A DNA stretch of 52,785 nt, from contig JACKMC010000018.1 in NCBI GenBank assembly GCA_024235595.1, positions 1 to 52,785 on the forward strand. Direction: 5' to 3'. The stretch's first letter is position 1; the number at the start of each line of letters is the position of its first letter. Source of the stretch: Zoogloeaceae bacterium (GTDB lineage Bacteria > Pseudomonadota > Gammaproteobacteria > Burkholderiales > Rhodocyclaceae). Position numbers and translations under genes: made by a program. Below the pieces are notes generated by a model that saw only the letters and a program-made list of their open reading frames with translations, was not told the DNA's origin and ran no database searches. This document shows, in pieces, positions 1 to 9,265 of the stretch.

Positions 1-756
1 CTTCACCTCATCACTCGCGGCTTCGAGCACCCGGCGCTGATAGGCATGCGCCTTGTCATACTTGCCAAGCACCACCAGGTTCATGCCGCGCGGCTTGCGT
101 GAAAAACCGGAAACGATCTCGAGCAGGGAATTTTCGGGCTCGGCGCGAGCGATCACCGTGGCGAAGCGGCCGGGCTCGAGACCGAGCGCCCGCACCGGAG
201 CCTCATCCGCCGAAACCACGCCATCCGCCCCATAGGCGATAACCGTCACCTTGTCGCCCTTCACCCGCGTCTGCAGGTGGCGCTTGATCTCCGGGTGATC
301 GGCAACGAGATGGTTGCCCAGAAAGCAGCCGGCCCAGTCGTTGAGCCAGAACCAGGTACGCGCAACGCCGCTCCACTTGGCACGCCTCCACTCGATGCCA
401 TCCATGTTGATGACATTGGGCAAACCGGCCAGTCGCAGCCGCGCGCAGAACACCGCAGTGTTGTAGCCGAGCGTCAGGATCGCGCCCCCGCGCTCGCGCG
501 CAGCAAGGTTGGTCGCCTTCCAGTCGAACACCACCGTACTGGCCGGGCCATCGCCCTTCACCGGCACGTTCACCCGGCGAATGCCCTCCCAGGAGTCCTC
601 GAATACCGGGCCTTCGCCCTCTTCCTGGCAGTAGACCGTCACCTGCCAGCCGCGATCGCGGAGAAACACCGCGAGGTGCTCGGCAAAGGTTTCGAAACCG
701 CCGTGGGCGGCAGGGATGCCGCGGATGCCGAGGATTGCTAGTGTTTTAGACGTCAC
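1..756 (-). CDS. Glycosyltransferase with DUF1972-type N-terminus (partial, C-terminus outside window)
   Basis: The frame opens with GTG at 756 and stays open to the window edge, so 252 N-terminal residues are visible. The start GTGA overlaps the stop of the upstream GH99-like gene, a sign of translational coupling. The protein begins SKTLAILGIRGIPAAHGGFE, with the GIPAxxGGFET signature of the DUF1972 domain found at the N-terminus of rhamnosyltransferase-like GT4 enzymes (known for the family). Further on come a GYNTAVF segment and an NMDGIEWRRAKW segment, also typical of this group. By inference it adds a sugar to the lipid-linked EPS repeat unit in the cytoplasm. The sugar cannot be told from the sequence. 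The UDP-sugar binding C-terminal half is mostly outside the window. Short plus-strand frames here are shadows. Confidence 0.85.
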   Translation of the reverse strand, partial: MTSKTLAILGIRGIPAAHGGFETFAEHLAVFLRDRGWQVTVYCQEEGEGPVFEDSWEGIRRVNVPVKGDGPASTVVFDWKATNLAARERGGAILTLGYNTAVFCARLRLAGLPNVINMDGIEWRRAKWSGVARTWFWLNDWAGCFLGNHLVADHPEIKRHLQTRVKGDKVTVIAYGADGVVSADEAPVRALGLEPGRFATVIARAEPENSLLEIVSGFSRKPRGMNLVVLGKYDKAHAYQRRVLEAASDEVK

Positions 757-1844
757 TGCCCAGTTGCTCCAAATACTCGCCGAACCATATCCAGATAGGC
801 AAAGCCCTGTTCGCGCGTTGGCTCGATAAACGAGCCCTCACCAAACTCGTTCCAGCAGCAAATCACACCAATGCCCTTGGTCCGCCCGGGGTTCTCCGTC
901 ATGAATTTGCGGGACGCACGTAGATGACGATCAAATTCGAGAGGCGTCGACCGGCTATTGTCATGGCCAGGATCCTTGCTGCCTCCCCATGGGCGCTTAT
1001 CCCATCCTGAGGTCATCGGCACGACGTAAAGCCCTTCGGCGTTGGTCATCATCCAAGCCCAGTGATTCCGGTATCCGGTATCGAGTTCGGCGTACGAATG
1101 CGACATGGTGCGTCCAGGCTCATAGGAATGTGTCGCCATGCCATGAAAGTTATAGGCCGAGAACCCGGCATATCCGCTCGCCGTCGAATAATCGAAGCCG
1201 CGACCATTGTTTGCGCCCACGCCCCCGATGAAATTCACCCCGCTCAGCCCGAATTCACGCGCGATCTCGTCTGCGCGTGCAATCAGTTTGGCGGGAGTCA
1301 AACCGATCTTCCTTGCGTTCTCGTTCAACTTTTCGGCGGAGAAGATGAACACGGCAGGCTTACCATCAATTTTCAAATAGTCAGGCCTGGAAAAATAGCG
1401 TTGCGCCCAGTAGCGAAACAGCGTATCGAACTGCGCTGCGGAGAAGACATACTCGGTGTGATTCGCCCAAAGAATCGCAAAGTCAATGTCTTGCTTGCTC
1501 TTGCCGCTGAGATATGCATCAACGGCGTGGTTCAGAAAGGGTCGGTCAGTGCGGCCCCACAGCCAATCGAATACAACAAAATCCAGGCCGTAGTCGCGCA
1601 TCCACTGCAACTGCTGTGACAGCACTCCGGGCGCATCCTCGGAATACCAGCCCAGCACGGGTTCCCGCTCGGTGTATGGCTTGATGGGCGCCCAGGGCAA
1701 CTCACGAGCGTTGCCCATCTGCCCTGCCTTCCAACCGGGGAAGTAGTAAACGCCAATGCGGAAATCATCGGCATAGGTCGTAGCAGCCATCCAGGCAATC
1801 GAAACGCCCAGCAGCAAGGCGCGAAAACGCACGAGGATATTCAT
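753..1844 (-). CDS. Secreted GH99/WbsX-like glycan protein
   Basis: 363 residues. Residues 1-25 form a signal peptide ending ATTYA, followed by the mature start DDFRIGVYYFPGW. The motifs YYFPGW, DFVVFDWLWG and, near the C-terminus, CCWNEFGEGSFIEP match the GH99-like/WbsX fold, a TIM barrel whose members include endo-mannosidases and proteins of O-antigen clusters. ATG at 1844 overlaps the TGA of the upstream glycosyltransferase (ATGA), and its own stop overlaps the next start, so it is coupled within the EPS operon. Because it is exported, it more likely trims, cuts or modifies polymer in the periplasm than transfers sugars in the cytoplasm; that role is inference. Some family members are annotated as glycosyltransferases, so hydrolase activity is not proven. 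Confidence 0.8.
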   Translation of the reverse strand: MNILVRFRALLLGVSIAWMAATTYADDFRIGVYYFPGWKAGQMGNARELPWAPIKPYTEREPVLGWYSEDAPGVLSQQLQWMRDYGLDFVVFDWLWGRTDRPFLNHAVDAYLSGKSKQDIDFAILWANHTEYVFSAAQFDTLFRYWAQRYFSRPDYLKIDGKPAVFIFSAEKLNENARKIGLTPAKLIARADEIAREFGLSGVNFIGGVGANNGRGFDYSTASGYAGFSAYNFHGMATHSYEPGRTMSHSYAELDTGYRNHWAWMMTNAEGLYVVPMTSGWDKRPWGGSKDPGHDNSRSTPLEFDRHLRASRKFMTENPGRTKGIGVICCWNEFGEGSFIEPTREQGFAYLDMVRRVFGATGQ

Positions 1845-2977
1845 TGAAACTCCGCTTCATTGAAGAACTGGCGATATGCTTCAGCCAATCGCATCGCAGA
1901 CGATCGCCAAGTGAACATGCTGGTGCGCTCCAGGCCACGTCGGGCCAGATCATCGCAAAGGGGGCCGTCCCGAAGCAATCGCTCAACGGCCGACTTCAAT
2001 GACTGGGTGTCATAAGGATCGATCAACAGGCCAGCGTCCCCGACGACTTCCGGGATTGCGGTCGACATGGAAGTAATCACGGGCACGCCACTTGCCATGG
2101 CCTCGAGCGGCGGCATGCCAAAGCCCTCCGCGAATGATGGATACACGAAGACCTGTGCGTGACGGTAGAGCACGGGAAGTTCCTCATCCGCAACATCCGA
2201 GAGGAGTATGACCTTCCGATCAGATGGCATTTGCGCCAACTCCGTCTCGAATTCTCCGTAGCCAAAATCCCGCTGCCCAACGATTACCAGCGGAGGCGGC
2301 GATCCCTCAAGCGTTCGATACGCTTTCAATAGCGTGCCATGGTTCTTGCGTGGCTCGATACGCCCCACCGTCAGCAGGTAGCCGCGAGGTTCAAGGCCAC
2401 GCGCCCGGATCAGGTCGCTGCCCTCCTCGCCCGGAAAGAACAAGGACCGATCAACCGCATTGTGAAGGACGCCAACGCGTCGTTCATCTGCGCCGTATCG
2501 TGCAGACACCTCTTTTCGCGAATAGTCGCTCACGGTAAAAAGCAAATCAGCGGCTCGTGCCGACCAGCGCATTAGCAAACGCGAGCGCAGCACGAACAAT
2601 CGGCTGAAAAACTCCGGAAAGGGCTCAAACAATACGTCGTGAATCGTGACCGCATTGCCACGTGCGGGCCACAGCGGAATTACGTACTGGGTGTGGATCA
2701 GGTCCAGGCCCAAGGAACGTCGCAGCCGAGGCAGATGCAGTCCCAACCTCAACAAGGGATTTGCATGTGGCATGAAGATCCGCTCGACGTTCGGTTCGGC
2801 AAAGCCGGGCAAAGCACCAAGTTCGTCTACCTTCTCAAGCAGGAATACGAACCGGAACTCGGGGCAGAGTTTCGTCAACTCTCCGAAAATACCGATCAAG
2901 TGACTTCGGGAGCCCTGAAACTTGCCGTCGAATACATGGAAGTCGACGCCTATTCTCGGCATTGTCTGTTTCAGCAC
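1841..2977 (-). CDS. Glycosyltransferase family 4 (GT-B)
   Basis: 378 residues from a GTG at 2977, chosen because GGGAGG lies six bases upstream; an ATG at 2962 (MPRIGVDFH) is the alternative. The C-terminal half has the GT4 signature VGRIEPRKNHGTLLKAY and the EX7E-type motif in SFAEGFGMPPLEAMASGVPV, which binds the nucleotide-sugar donor in this family. There is no signal peptide, so it should act on the cytoplasmic face on an undecaprenyl-linked acceptor. It overlaps the genes on both sides by a few bases. Donor and linkage cannot be deduced. Confidence 0.88.
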   Translation of the reverse strand: MLKQTMPRIGVDFHVFDGKFQGSRSHLIGIFGELTKLCPEFRFVFLLEKVDELGALPGFAEPNVERIFMPHANPLLRLGLHLPRLRRSLGLDLIHTQYVIPLWPARGNAVTIHDVLFEPFPEFFSRLFVLRSRLLMRWSARAADLLFTVSDYSRKEVSARYGADERRVGVLHNAVDRSLFFPGEEGSDLIRARGLEPRGYLLTVGRIEPRKNHGTLLKAYRTLEGSPPPLVIVGQRDFGYGEFETELAQMPSDRKVILLSDVADEELPVLYRHAQVFVYPSFAEGFGMPPLEAMASGVPVITSMSTAIPEVVGDAGLLIDPYDTQSLKSAVERLLRDGPLCDDLARRGLERTSMFTWRSSAMRLAEAYRQFFNEAEFQ

Positions 2978-4182
2978 GATACGCCTCCCGGCATACTGCG
3001 GGCGCCAAAAAAAGAACTCACTTCGCTCGACAAGAACACCATTCGCACCGTCGCCCGCATTTGAATCAATTCTTCATCAACCTGTTCGGCCAGACTGCGC
3101 TCGATCGCGCGCGCAAACGCCTTGGCGTCGTCCTCAACCGCGAAGCACGCCTTGGCCTCGGGCGGCAGTCCGCCCACGCCGACCGACGTACTCACCAGAG
3201 CGGCGCGCGAAAACAGCATTTCGACACTTTTCAGATTGACCCCGCTACCGGCACGCATCGGGTTCACCAGCAGGCGCGCGCGCGCGACGACGGCCGCCAT
3301 ATCCTCCGGGTTCTCGATCAGTTCGATGCGTGCATCTTGCTGAAGGATGAAACGCATCTCATCCGAAGGCCGGGACCCAGCGATCGCAATTCGCAGGCCC
3401 GGATTCACGATGTGCGGCAATACGTCGCGGACGAGCCAGGCCGCGGCCTCCACGTTGTTCGGCGTGTTCAGATTGCCGAAATAGAGGATGTCAAATTCGG
3501 GCTGGTCCACCTTCGCCGCCTCGAGCCGGGCGATGTAGTCCTCATCAACCAATGTCGGCAGCCACTCAACGTGCGCCATGCCGCATTCGCGCCAGTAAGC
3601 CGCATCGTCCCGGGATATGTCGAACACTCGCCTGGCGCGACGGATGACGTCGCGTTCGAATCGTTCGAGACCCAGGCAGTTCGCAGCCAAGCCGATGCGG
3701 CGGGCAACGCGCGTTTCCCGCATGCGCTGTGCCTCCATGTAGCGGTGTTCGATATTGTGGGAGCGGTACCACAGCGGCACTCGTGCCCGCCGGCTCAGAT
3801 CGGTCGCGACAGCGCCGCCGTAAAGCCCATCGAGCAGCACGACATCCGGCGCGAACTCGGAGCACCAACGCTCAAGCTCGGCGCCGCGGGACGTCACCCA
3901 TCGCGCCGCGACATGACTCGGCCAGCGCCAAAGATGCAGCAAGCGTCGCGCGATCTCGGCCAAACTGCGGCTGATCGGAATCACCCGCACGGTTTCACAT
4001 GCTTCCTGAAGTTCCTGCATTACCGCCGCCGAGGGCTGTTCGCCACGCCCCTGGTCCGCCCAGCACAGCAATGCTACGGTATGGCCCGCAGCCCGCAGCG
4101 CGCCAAGACGGCGCCAGACGTCCACGCGGCCGCCACTGTTGGCCGGTAGCGGAATATCGTTCGAGATGCACAGCACCCTCAT
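2971..4182 (-). CDS. Glycosyltransferase (GT-B, group 1)
   Basis: 404 residues starting at ATG 4182 (MRVLCISNDIPLPANSGGR), preceded by a GGAGGGG ribosome-binding site; the open frame runs further upstream only as a shadow over the previous gene. The N-terminus has the open Rossmann pattern with a glycine-rich SGGRVD loop. The donor half contains DILYFGNLNTPNNVEAA and GSGVNLKSVEML, the usual GT4 layout in which NPMRAGSGVNLK replaces the stricter GFG motif. A YRSHNIEHRYM segment is common in EPS-type group 1 transferases. It is coupled to neighbours by 4-7 base overlaps. Specificity is unknown. Confidence 0.85.
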   Translation of the reverse strand: MRVLCISNDIPLPANSGGRVDVWRRLGALRAAGHTVALLCWADQGRGEQPSAAVMQELQEACETVRVIPISRSLAEIARRLLHLWRWPSHVAARWVTSRGAELERWCSEFAPDVVLLDGLYGGAVATDLSRRARVPLWYRSHNIEHRYMEAQRMRETRVARRIGLAANCLGLERFERDVIRRARRVFDISRDDAAYWRECGMAHVEWLPTLVDEDYIARLEAAKVDQPEFDILYFGNLNTPNNVEAAAWLVRDVLPHIVNPGLRIAIAGSRPSDEMRFILQQDARIELIENPEDMAAVVARARLLVNPMRAGSGVNLKSVEMLFSRAALVSTSVGVGGLPPEAKACFAVEDDAKAFARAIERSLAEQVDEELIQMRATVRMVFLSSEVSSFFGARSMPGGVSC

Positions 4183-5210
4183 CTGCGAGCCCCTCCCTCG
4201 GTAGCCCGTACACCGGGACGGGGGCCGCGTAACTGCATGACCCCCCGCATCGCGGCGCGTACTTGCGGCCACCGCCGTCGGACCATCAGCTTCGCCACAT
4301 CGAGCAGGCAGAAGTACAGCACGCTCGGCACGTACAGCCGATGGAACCGCCACGCATATCGCATGCGGTTGCGGAAAAGATAGAACAGGGACAGTGGCGA
4401 GCCGCCACCGGCGGAGGTGCCGATGGTCGCCCCCTCTTTGTGCCAAACGATGCTTTCGGGCGCATAGCCGAGCCGAAAATGCTCACGCCCACGCGAAGCC
4501 CAATCAATCTCTTCGCAATAGAGAAAGTAGTCTTCCCGCATGTAACCGACACGCTCGATGAACTCCCGTCGTACCAGCATCGAAGCGCCCACTACATACG
4601 ACATCTGCGCCTCGACCTCGCTTGGGTCGCGCGGCACCTCCGTCCGGCGGGCGAACGCGCCAAGGTGTCGCGAGCGTCCCGTCCAGCGCGAGTACACAGC
4701 CCCCCCAAACGCCTGAATCGAGTCGCGATCGTGGTAATACACCAGCGTCGACCCACAGATCCCGATGGAGTCGTCCGCCTCCATCCGTGCGACTGCCGCG
4801 GGCAGCGTCCCCGAATCGACGGTCGTGTCGTTGTTGAGAATCCACACATACCGACACGAAGGATTGTTCATCGCAAGCCGCACGCCACTGTTGTTGCCGG
4901 CGGCAAAACCAAGATTCGCCCCATTCTCGACGATGTGGACTCGGCCCGCCTGAGCGATCTCGCCGGCAACTGCATCATCGCGGGTCAGCATGGTCGGTCC
5001 CCATTGAGCCGCATGTTCAACCACCCACGCGCGAATCCGCTCGACCGAGCCATCCGACGATGCGTTGTCGCACACGATCACGGCCACATCCGCCGGCAGA
5101 GAAGTCAATAGGGATTCGAGACACTCGATCGTGTCTCTCCAGCCATTCCAGTTCAGGATAACTGCAGCGGCCGATCTCTCGGCAGCGCTAACGGTGCTCA
5201 ATGCTTTCAC
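4179..5210 (-). CDS. Glycosyltransferase family 2 (GT-A), rhamnosyltransferase-like
   Basis: 343 residues from GTG 5210 (VKALSTVSAAERSAAAVILN), with a GGAG about eight bases upstream. The frame continues further upstream but would then overlap the acyltransferase gene. Typical GT2 marks are VILNWNGW at the start, VCDNASSDGSVERI, WILNNDTTVDSG (the metal-binding Asp region) and YCEEIDWASRGREHF. A hydrophobic, basic C-terminal stretch (LFYLFRNRMRYAWRF and VPSVLYFCLLDVAKL) suggests membrane association. It should transfer a sugar from an NDP donor to the lipid-linked EPS intermediate at the inner membrane. Donor is not known; resemblance to rhamnosyl/fucosyl-type GT2 proteins is family-level only. 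Confidence 0.87.
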   Translation of the reverse strand: MKALSTVSAAERSAAAVILNWNGWRDTIECLESLLTSLPADVAVIVCDNASSDGSVERIRAWVVEHAAQWGPTMLTRDDAVAGEIAQAGRVHIVENGANLGFAAGNNSGVRLAMNNPSCRYVWILNNDTTVDSGTLPAAVARMEADDSIGICGSTLVYYHDRDSIQAFGGAVYSRWTGRSRHLGAFARRTEVPRDPSEVEAQMSYVVGASMLVRREFIERVGYMREDYFLYCEEIDWASRGREHFRLGYAPESIVWHKEGATIGTSAGGGSPLSLFYLFRNRMRYAWRFHRLYVPSVLYFCLLDVAKLMVRRRWPQVRAAMRGVMQLRGPRPGVRATEGGARR

Positions 5211-5254
5211 CCCGTGATCTCCACCGTCACTTCGATGCACCACATGCTGACTCG

Positions 5255-6394
5255 CTACCGCCCACCGGTGGCAAAGCGGAGAATCCCTGGGGCCACTGCA
5301 TCTAATATGCGGTAGGCCCAAAGCGAAACAACGATGACAAAAAAAGCAACAAAAAAGTACACTCCGAGCGCTTGTGCAGGACCGGTCGCCCATAAAAATG
5401 CAACTTTCTTGCAAACCGTCAACAAAGGCTCATGAAATGCAAACAGGAAAAACGCAGCATTTCCATGGCGCGCAGAAAATCCGGAAAGAATGCTTCCATC
5501 AGTAAAATAAGTTGCAATTCTGTATATATTCAGAACACCGAGAAATAATATCAATCTGTGAAAGATGACATACCAATCATACTCCACTAACGCGAACTCA
5601 GATAACGCGGCGCAAACATACAAAGCAAAAAGGGACTTCGGCAATCTGGATACGCTTTCAAGAAGTGACCATCGGGCAACGGAGCACCCAAACAGGAACC
5701 AAAAAAATGATCCTGTCGCCGGAATCTCCCAGTTCCATATATTCAAGAGCCACATTACGCCGAAAATCGCAGTCACCACAGCAAGTGAGACACGACTTAG
5801 AAAAGCAAGCGGCACAGCACAAAGCAGGACAACCACGATCAGATCTCGCAAGAACCAAAATTGATAAGCTATCGGGTAACCTGTCATGCCCAATGATATG
5901 TCCATGAGCCCCCAAAAACTCGAGACGAATAGTCCGCTGTACCTGCTATCAGCAGCCGGTTGATAGAATCCCAAGAAATGAAGACAAAGGAACATCGTTG
6001 TCAGTAAGATATTCCAGAATAGAAACGGCACAAGAAGCGTGCGCGCCCGCTGAACTAACGCAGAAACCAATTTTTCAGAGTTACGCCAAGGTATTGCCGT
6101 GGCGAAGAAAAACCCGGACATCGCGAAGAACATCGGCACACTGAGACGTCCGATGACTTGGGACAATAAAAACATCACGAAGTCGCTAAACCCCGCTCGC
6201 CCCTGTAGCGAAATCAGCTCACCATGGGTAGCCCTGACCGGGTCATATGCATGAATTAGTACCACACCTATCATCAGCGGTAGTCGCAGCCGTTCAACCC
6301 AGACTAGCCGCGCCCTCGCGGGAACAGCTGAGGAGGCACTCAAACCACCATACCGCGCCCCGGTTGGCACGGCAGACTCCCCCACTCGGCTCAT
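5255..6394 (-). CDS. Acyltransferase 3 family membrane protein (EPS decoration)
   Basis: 379 residues from ATG 6394 (MSRVGESAV), with GGGGG eight bases upstream; a GTG at 6409 is possible. About ten hydrophobic helices are visible. The first contains MIGVVLIHAYDPVR, holding the conserved His of the acyltransferase-3 family, and FFFATAIPWRN follows helix 2-3. Members O-acetylate or otherwise acylate extracellular polysaccharides using cytoplasmic acyl-CoA. By eye the stretch from about 5,300 to 6,100 is clearly richer in A and T than the neighbouring genes, suggesting recent acquisition. A non-coding gap of about 250 bases separates it from the polymerase gene upstream, unlike the overlaps elsewhere in the operon. 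Confidence 0.85.
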   Translation of the reverse strand: MSRVGESAVPTGARYGGLSASSAVPARARLVWVERLRLPLMIGVVLIHAYDPVRATHGELISLQGRAGFSDFVMFLLSQVIGRLSVPMFFAMSGFFFATAIPWRNSEKLVSALVQRARTLLVPFLFWNILLTTMFLCLHFLGFYQPAADSRYSGLFVSSFWGLMDISLGMTGYPIAYQFWFLRDLIVVVLLCAVPLAFLSRVSLAVVTAIFGVMWLLNIWNWEIPATGSFFWFLFGCSVARWSLLESVSRLPKSLFALYVCAALSEFALVEYDWYVIFHRLILFLGVLNIYRIATYFTDGSILSGFSARHGNAAFFLFAFHEPLLTVCKKVAFLWATGPAQALGVYFFVAFFVIVVSLWAYRILDAVAPGILRFATGGR

Positions 6395-6650
6395 GTCGGA
6401 AACCCCCACGCGTCACGGCAACACAAGATCAAATTTGCTACAGCGTCGCGACCTCGCAGCCATGCAGCGAAAAGCGTTCGCCAGTTGAAAGTTGTCGTCA
6501 CAAAAATGAGCAAACTGACCTGCGGCCGCCGAGTACTCAATGGGAGCAAAACCTGGACTATCAACTTTGTTACTGGTTGGTGGGGCAGGCAGCCCAAAGG
6601 TCTGCTTGCGCTGGGTAACAGTTTGCCGTCTAAGCACTGCGCTCGATCAC

Positions 6651-8096
6651 TCATCCCGCAACTCGGCTAAGGAGAGGGTTCTTCACGGGGTCGGATTGCT
6701 CCCAGTCCAGCGAGGCAGCAATGATGGAAACCAACAAGACGCCAAAAGGTCCGGCAATCTCCGGCTGTGTCATGTTCAGTCCAACGAACGCAGGAATGAA
6801 CGCGGCAACGGCAGTTTCGTAGGCACCGAGCCCCTTTTCCGAGCTCTTGCGGCGGCAGTTTAGCGCTTGTCGCCAAATGGTCCAGAGCAGCCATAGCAGG
6901 ACAAACAGGCCCGGAAGTCCAAGCTTCAGTCCGTAGAAGAGAAACGCATTGTGGACGTAACGAGTGTGATCTTCAAAGATCCGGATCTCAGAAATCCAGC
7001 GGCGATATTCACCACCAACCCCGACGCCATATAGAGGCGACGCCGCAATCCGGGCAATCGCATCTTGGTTTTCCCACCGCCGCCAGCCGAATGACGAACC
7101 GCGCCCGCCCTCGCTTTGCACACTGACGATACGATCGACGACGTTCTGCAATACGGCCGGCTTGGCGACCGTCAGGGCAACCACAAGGATGGCCAAGCCC
7201 ACTGCAAGCAGGCCGCTCAGCCGTAACGCTCTTCTGGCCGGAAGAAGAAAGGTACCAAACACGAGAGCAAGCGCGGTCCAGGCCCATAAGGCCCGGCCGA
7301 AGTTCACGTACAGCGCGGCGATCAGCAACAATAGCAGCGGGCCGGCAAGCCACCATCGAATCTTTTCGGTCGCGACCTCAATCATCAAAAAAACGACTGT
7401 CAGGGCGACGAAGACAAGTCCCGGAATCTGGACGCGGGTTATGCCTCCGAACGGAGTTGCCGTCCCTTCAAGAACCACAACCCGCCCCTCGGCAACCACC
7501 TGAATGCCACTTGCCCCTTGGAATAGGGCCAACAGGGCGATTGCTGCAGCGAACATCACAACGATAGTGCGCACCTGCGGCGCGGAGATACGACCGGACG
7601 ACTTCATCGCCAGTAGTAGCGGAAGCCATAGCCAGTAGACGAATGCGCGACCGTCCCTGTACACAAAAGGCACTTGATTGTGAAAAACCAGGACTGCCCC
7701 CAACGTCGATAATACGATGACCGCGATCAGGAGCCAGAACGGCCTAAAGAGAACGGGAGGCAACTTGAGTGGCAAGTGGCGATCGGCGAAAAGCCGTATT
7801 GCAAGTATGCCCATTGCCGACACGGTCATCAGGTCGGACAGTTTGAAATCCGGCGACAACATCAGTGCAATCAGATAGAACCCAAAACCGACTGTTGGGT
7901 TCAGCCACAACGTGATTGCGAAAATTGGCGCGCCGCATAGTGCCACAACAAACTGCCACGGCAGAACGATCGGGAGAAGCCCGACGACAAAGAAAAGAGC
8001 GAGAGCGAAAGACCCAATGAGCAAATTGCGGATAAGACGCGACACGCCCGCGAAGTTACTTGTAGGCCCCGTCGGATAATCGCTGCCAAAATTCAT
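6651..8096 (-). CDS. O-antigen ligase/polymerase (Wzy-like) membrane protein
   Basis: 481 residues with about eleven predicted membrane helices. A large periplasmic loop between late helices contains GGRGSSFGWRRWENQDAI, ASPLYGVGVGGEYRRW and TRYVHNAFLFYGLKLG; the Arg residues and the HN motif in this loop match the Wzy_C/O-antigen ligase family. In an EPS cluster without LPS core genes the likely role is polymerisation of the lipid-linked repeat unit on the periplasmic side (inference). ATG 8096 overlaps the stop of the pyruvyl transferase gene (ATGA). Family members are hard to split into ligases and polymerases by sequence. Confidence 0.85.
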   Translation of the reverse strand: MNFGSDYPTGPTSNFAGVSRLIRNLLIGSFALALFFVVGLLPIVLPWQFVVALCGAPIFAITLWLNPTVGFGFYLIALMLSPDFKLSDLMTVSAMGILAIRLFADRHLPLKLPPVLFRPFWLLIAVIVLSTLGAVLVFHNQVPFVYRDGRAFVYWLWLPLLLAMKSSGRISAPQVRTIVVMFAAAIALLALFQGASGIQVVAEGRVVVLEGTATPFGGITRVQIPGLVFVALTVVFLMIEVATEKIRWWLAGPLLLLLIAALYVNFGRALWAWTALALVFGTFLLPARRALRLSGLLAVGLAILVVALTVAKPAVLQNVVDRIVSVQSEGGRGSSFGWRRWENQDAIARIAASPLYGVGVGGEYRRWISEIRIFEDHTRYVHNAFLFYGLKLGLPGLFVLLWLLWTIWRQALNCRRKSSEKGLGAYETAVAAFIPAFVGLNMTQPEIAGPFGVLLVSIIAASLDWEQSDPVKNPLLSRVAG

Positions 8097-9265
8097 TGCG
8101 ATACTCCAGACAAAGCTTTTGCCAGTGATGCTTCGTAGCGCGCAATTCGATCCTTCACTGCAAGTAGCCCGTCCTGAACCTCCAATCCCATCAACGAGCG
8201 CTCTTTAAAACCGAGCCGCACACGCGCAAGCACTTGATCGTGACTTTCCGTCTTGCAGTCGGCAACTCTCTTATAGCCAAGCGTCCCGAACAGGCCGTTG
8301 AATTTCCGGCTGTACGCCATCGGCACCACCGGCACGCCAGCCGAAAACGCGGCTATGCAGGCATGCATTCGCGCACCAACGAAATAATCCATCCCAGCAA
8401 TGTAAGACTTCGCTTCTGATGGTCTCGAAAAGGATGGCGCAACGATGACCTTCGGAAACTCATCTGCGAGTTGTCGGCATGCACGCATATCGTCCTCGAC
8501 AGGCATGTTCGGCTCGATCACATGCCCAACCAAGTGCACTTCAACATCATGCTTGGCAGCGAAGTGCCGGATGATCTCGCGCACCGTGCTGGCGTAGTTG
8601 ATGCTCAACCCAAACTGGTTTGCGCCTGTATACCCGCCATTAAATAGCAGTCCGGATACATTTATGCCGACTCTCGTCTTGCCATCCGGGGCGCGTTCCG
8701 TCCGCGAAAATGGCAGGCAGAATGCCACGTCGATCGCTTCATCCGTGTTTCCTGAAACCCCAAGCCGACCAAGATAGTCCGTTGACAACTGGTCACGTGA
8801 GAACACTCGTGCGCAACGGGCCATCACCTGGCGTGCAAGCACCCGCGACGCAAGGCGATCAAAGGGCCCGATCGTTTGCGGCGCCAGAACCAAAGGCTTC
8901 CGCAGAGAACACACGATGTTCTTGCTGAGCCAGTAATAGAAGAAGCGCTTAAAGCCGTAGATGTCAGCGAAGCTGTCCCCTTCGCCGATGTCGACAACGA
9001 GGTCGCAACGGCGCACGAGATCCCGGAAGCTCCTGCGAAACATGCGTACTCGATGGCATTCGAGTTCATGCCCCGCGGCGCGAAGTTCCTCTGCAAGCGA
9101 CTCGATCGATTCCACGCTCGAGCCAAGCACAACGAATCTTGCGCGCAGCCCAAGCGATTCAACAACACGACGGATTATCGAGATGTTTGACTCAGTAAGT
9201 GCACCGACACCTAGATTTCCAGAACCCAACGAGTGCCAGAGGAGGCCAACGGTCACATGGCTCAT
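8093..9265 (-). CDS. Polysaccharide pyruvyl transferase family protein
   Basis: 390 residues from ATG 9265 (MSHVTVGLLWHSLGSGNLG); this start overlaps the stop of the FrhB-like gene (ATGA). The PF04230 layout is clear: GSGNLGVGALTESNI at the N-terminus, VDIGEGDSFADIYGFKRF in the middle, and GARMHACIAAFSAGVPVVPM with YSRKFNGLF near the C-terminus. The family moves a pyruvate group from phosphoenolpyruvate onto sugars as a ketal, adding negative charge to the polymer (CsaB, WcaK, GumL). The enzyme should be cytoplasmic. Its immediate partner is the FrhB-like iron-sulfur protein, a pairing seen in other polysaccharide loci, whose meaning is not settled. Confidence 0.9.
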   Translation of the reverse strand: MSHVTVGLLWHSLGSGNLGVGALTESNISIIRRVVESLGLRARFVVLGSSVESIESLAEELRAAGHELECHRVRMFRRSFRDLVRRCDLVVDIGEGDSFADIYGFKRFFYYWLSKNIVCSLRKPLVLAPQTIGPFDRLASRVLARQVMARCARVFSRDQLSTDYLGRLGVSGNTDEAIDVAFCLPFSRTERAPDGKTRVGINVSGLLFNGGYTGANQFGLSINYASTVREIIRHFAAKHDVEVHLVGHVIEPNMPVEDDMRACRQLADEFPKVIVAPSFSRPSEAKSYIAGMDYFVGARMHACIAAFSAGVPVVPMAYSRKFNGLFGTLGYKRVADCKTESHDQVLARVRLGFKERSLMGLEVQDGLLAVKDRIARYEASLAKALSGVSQ

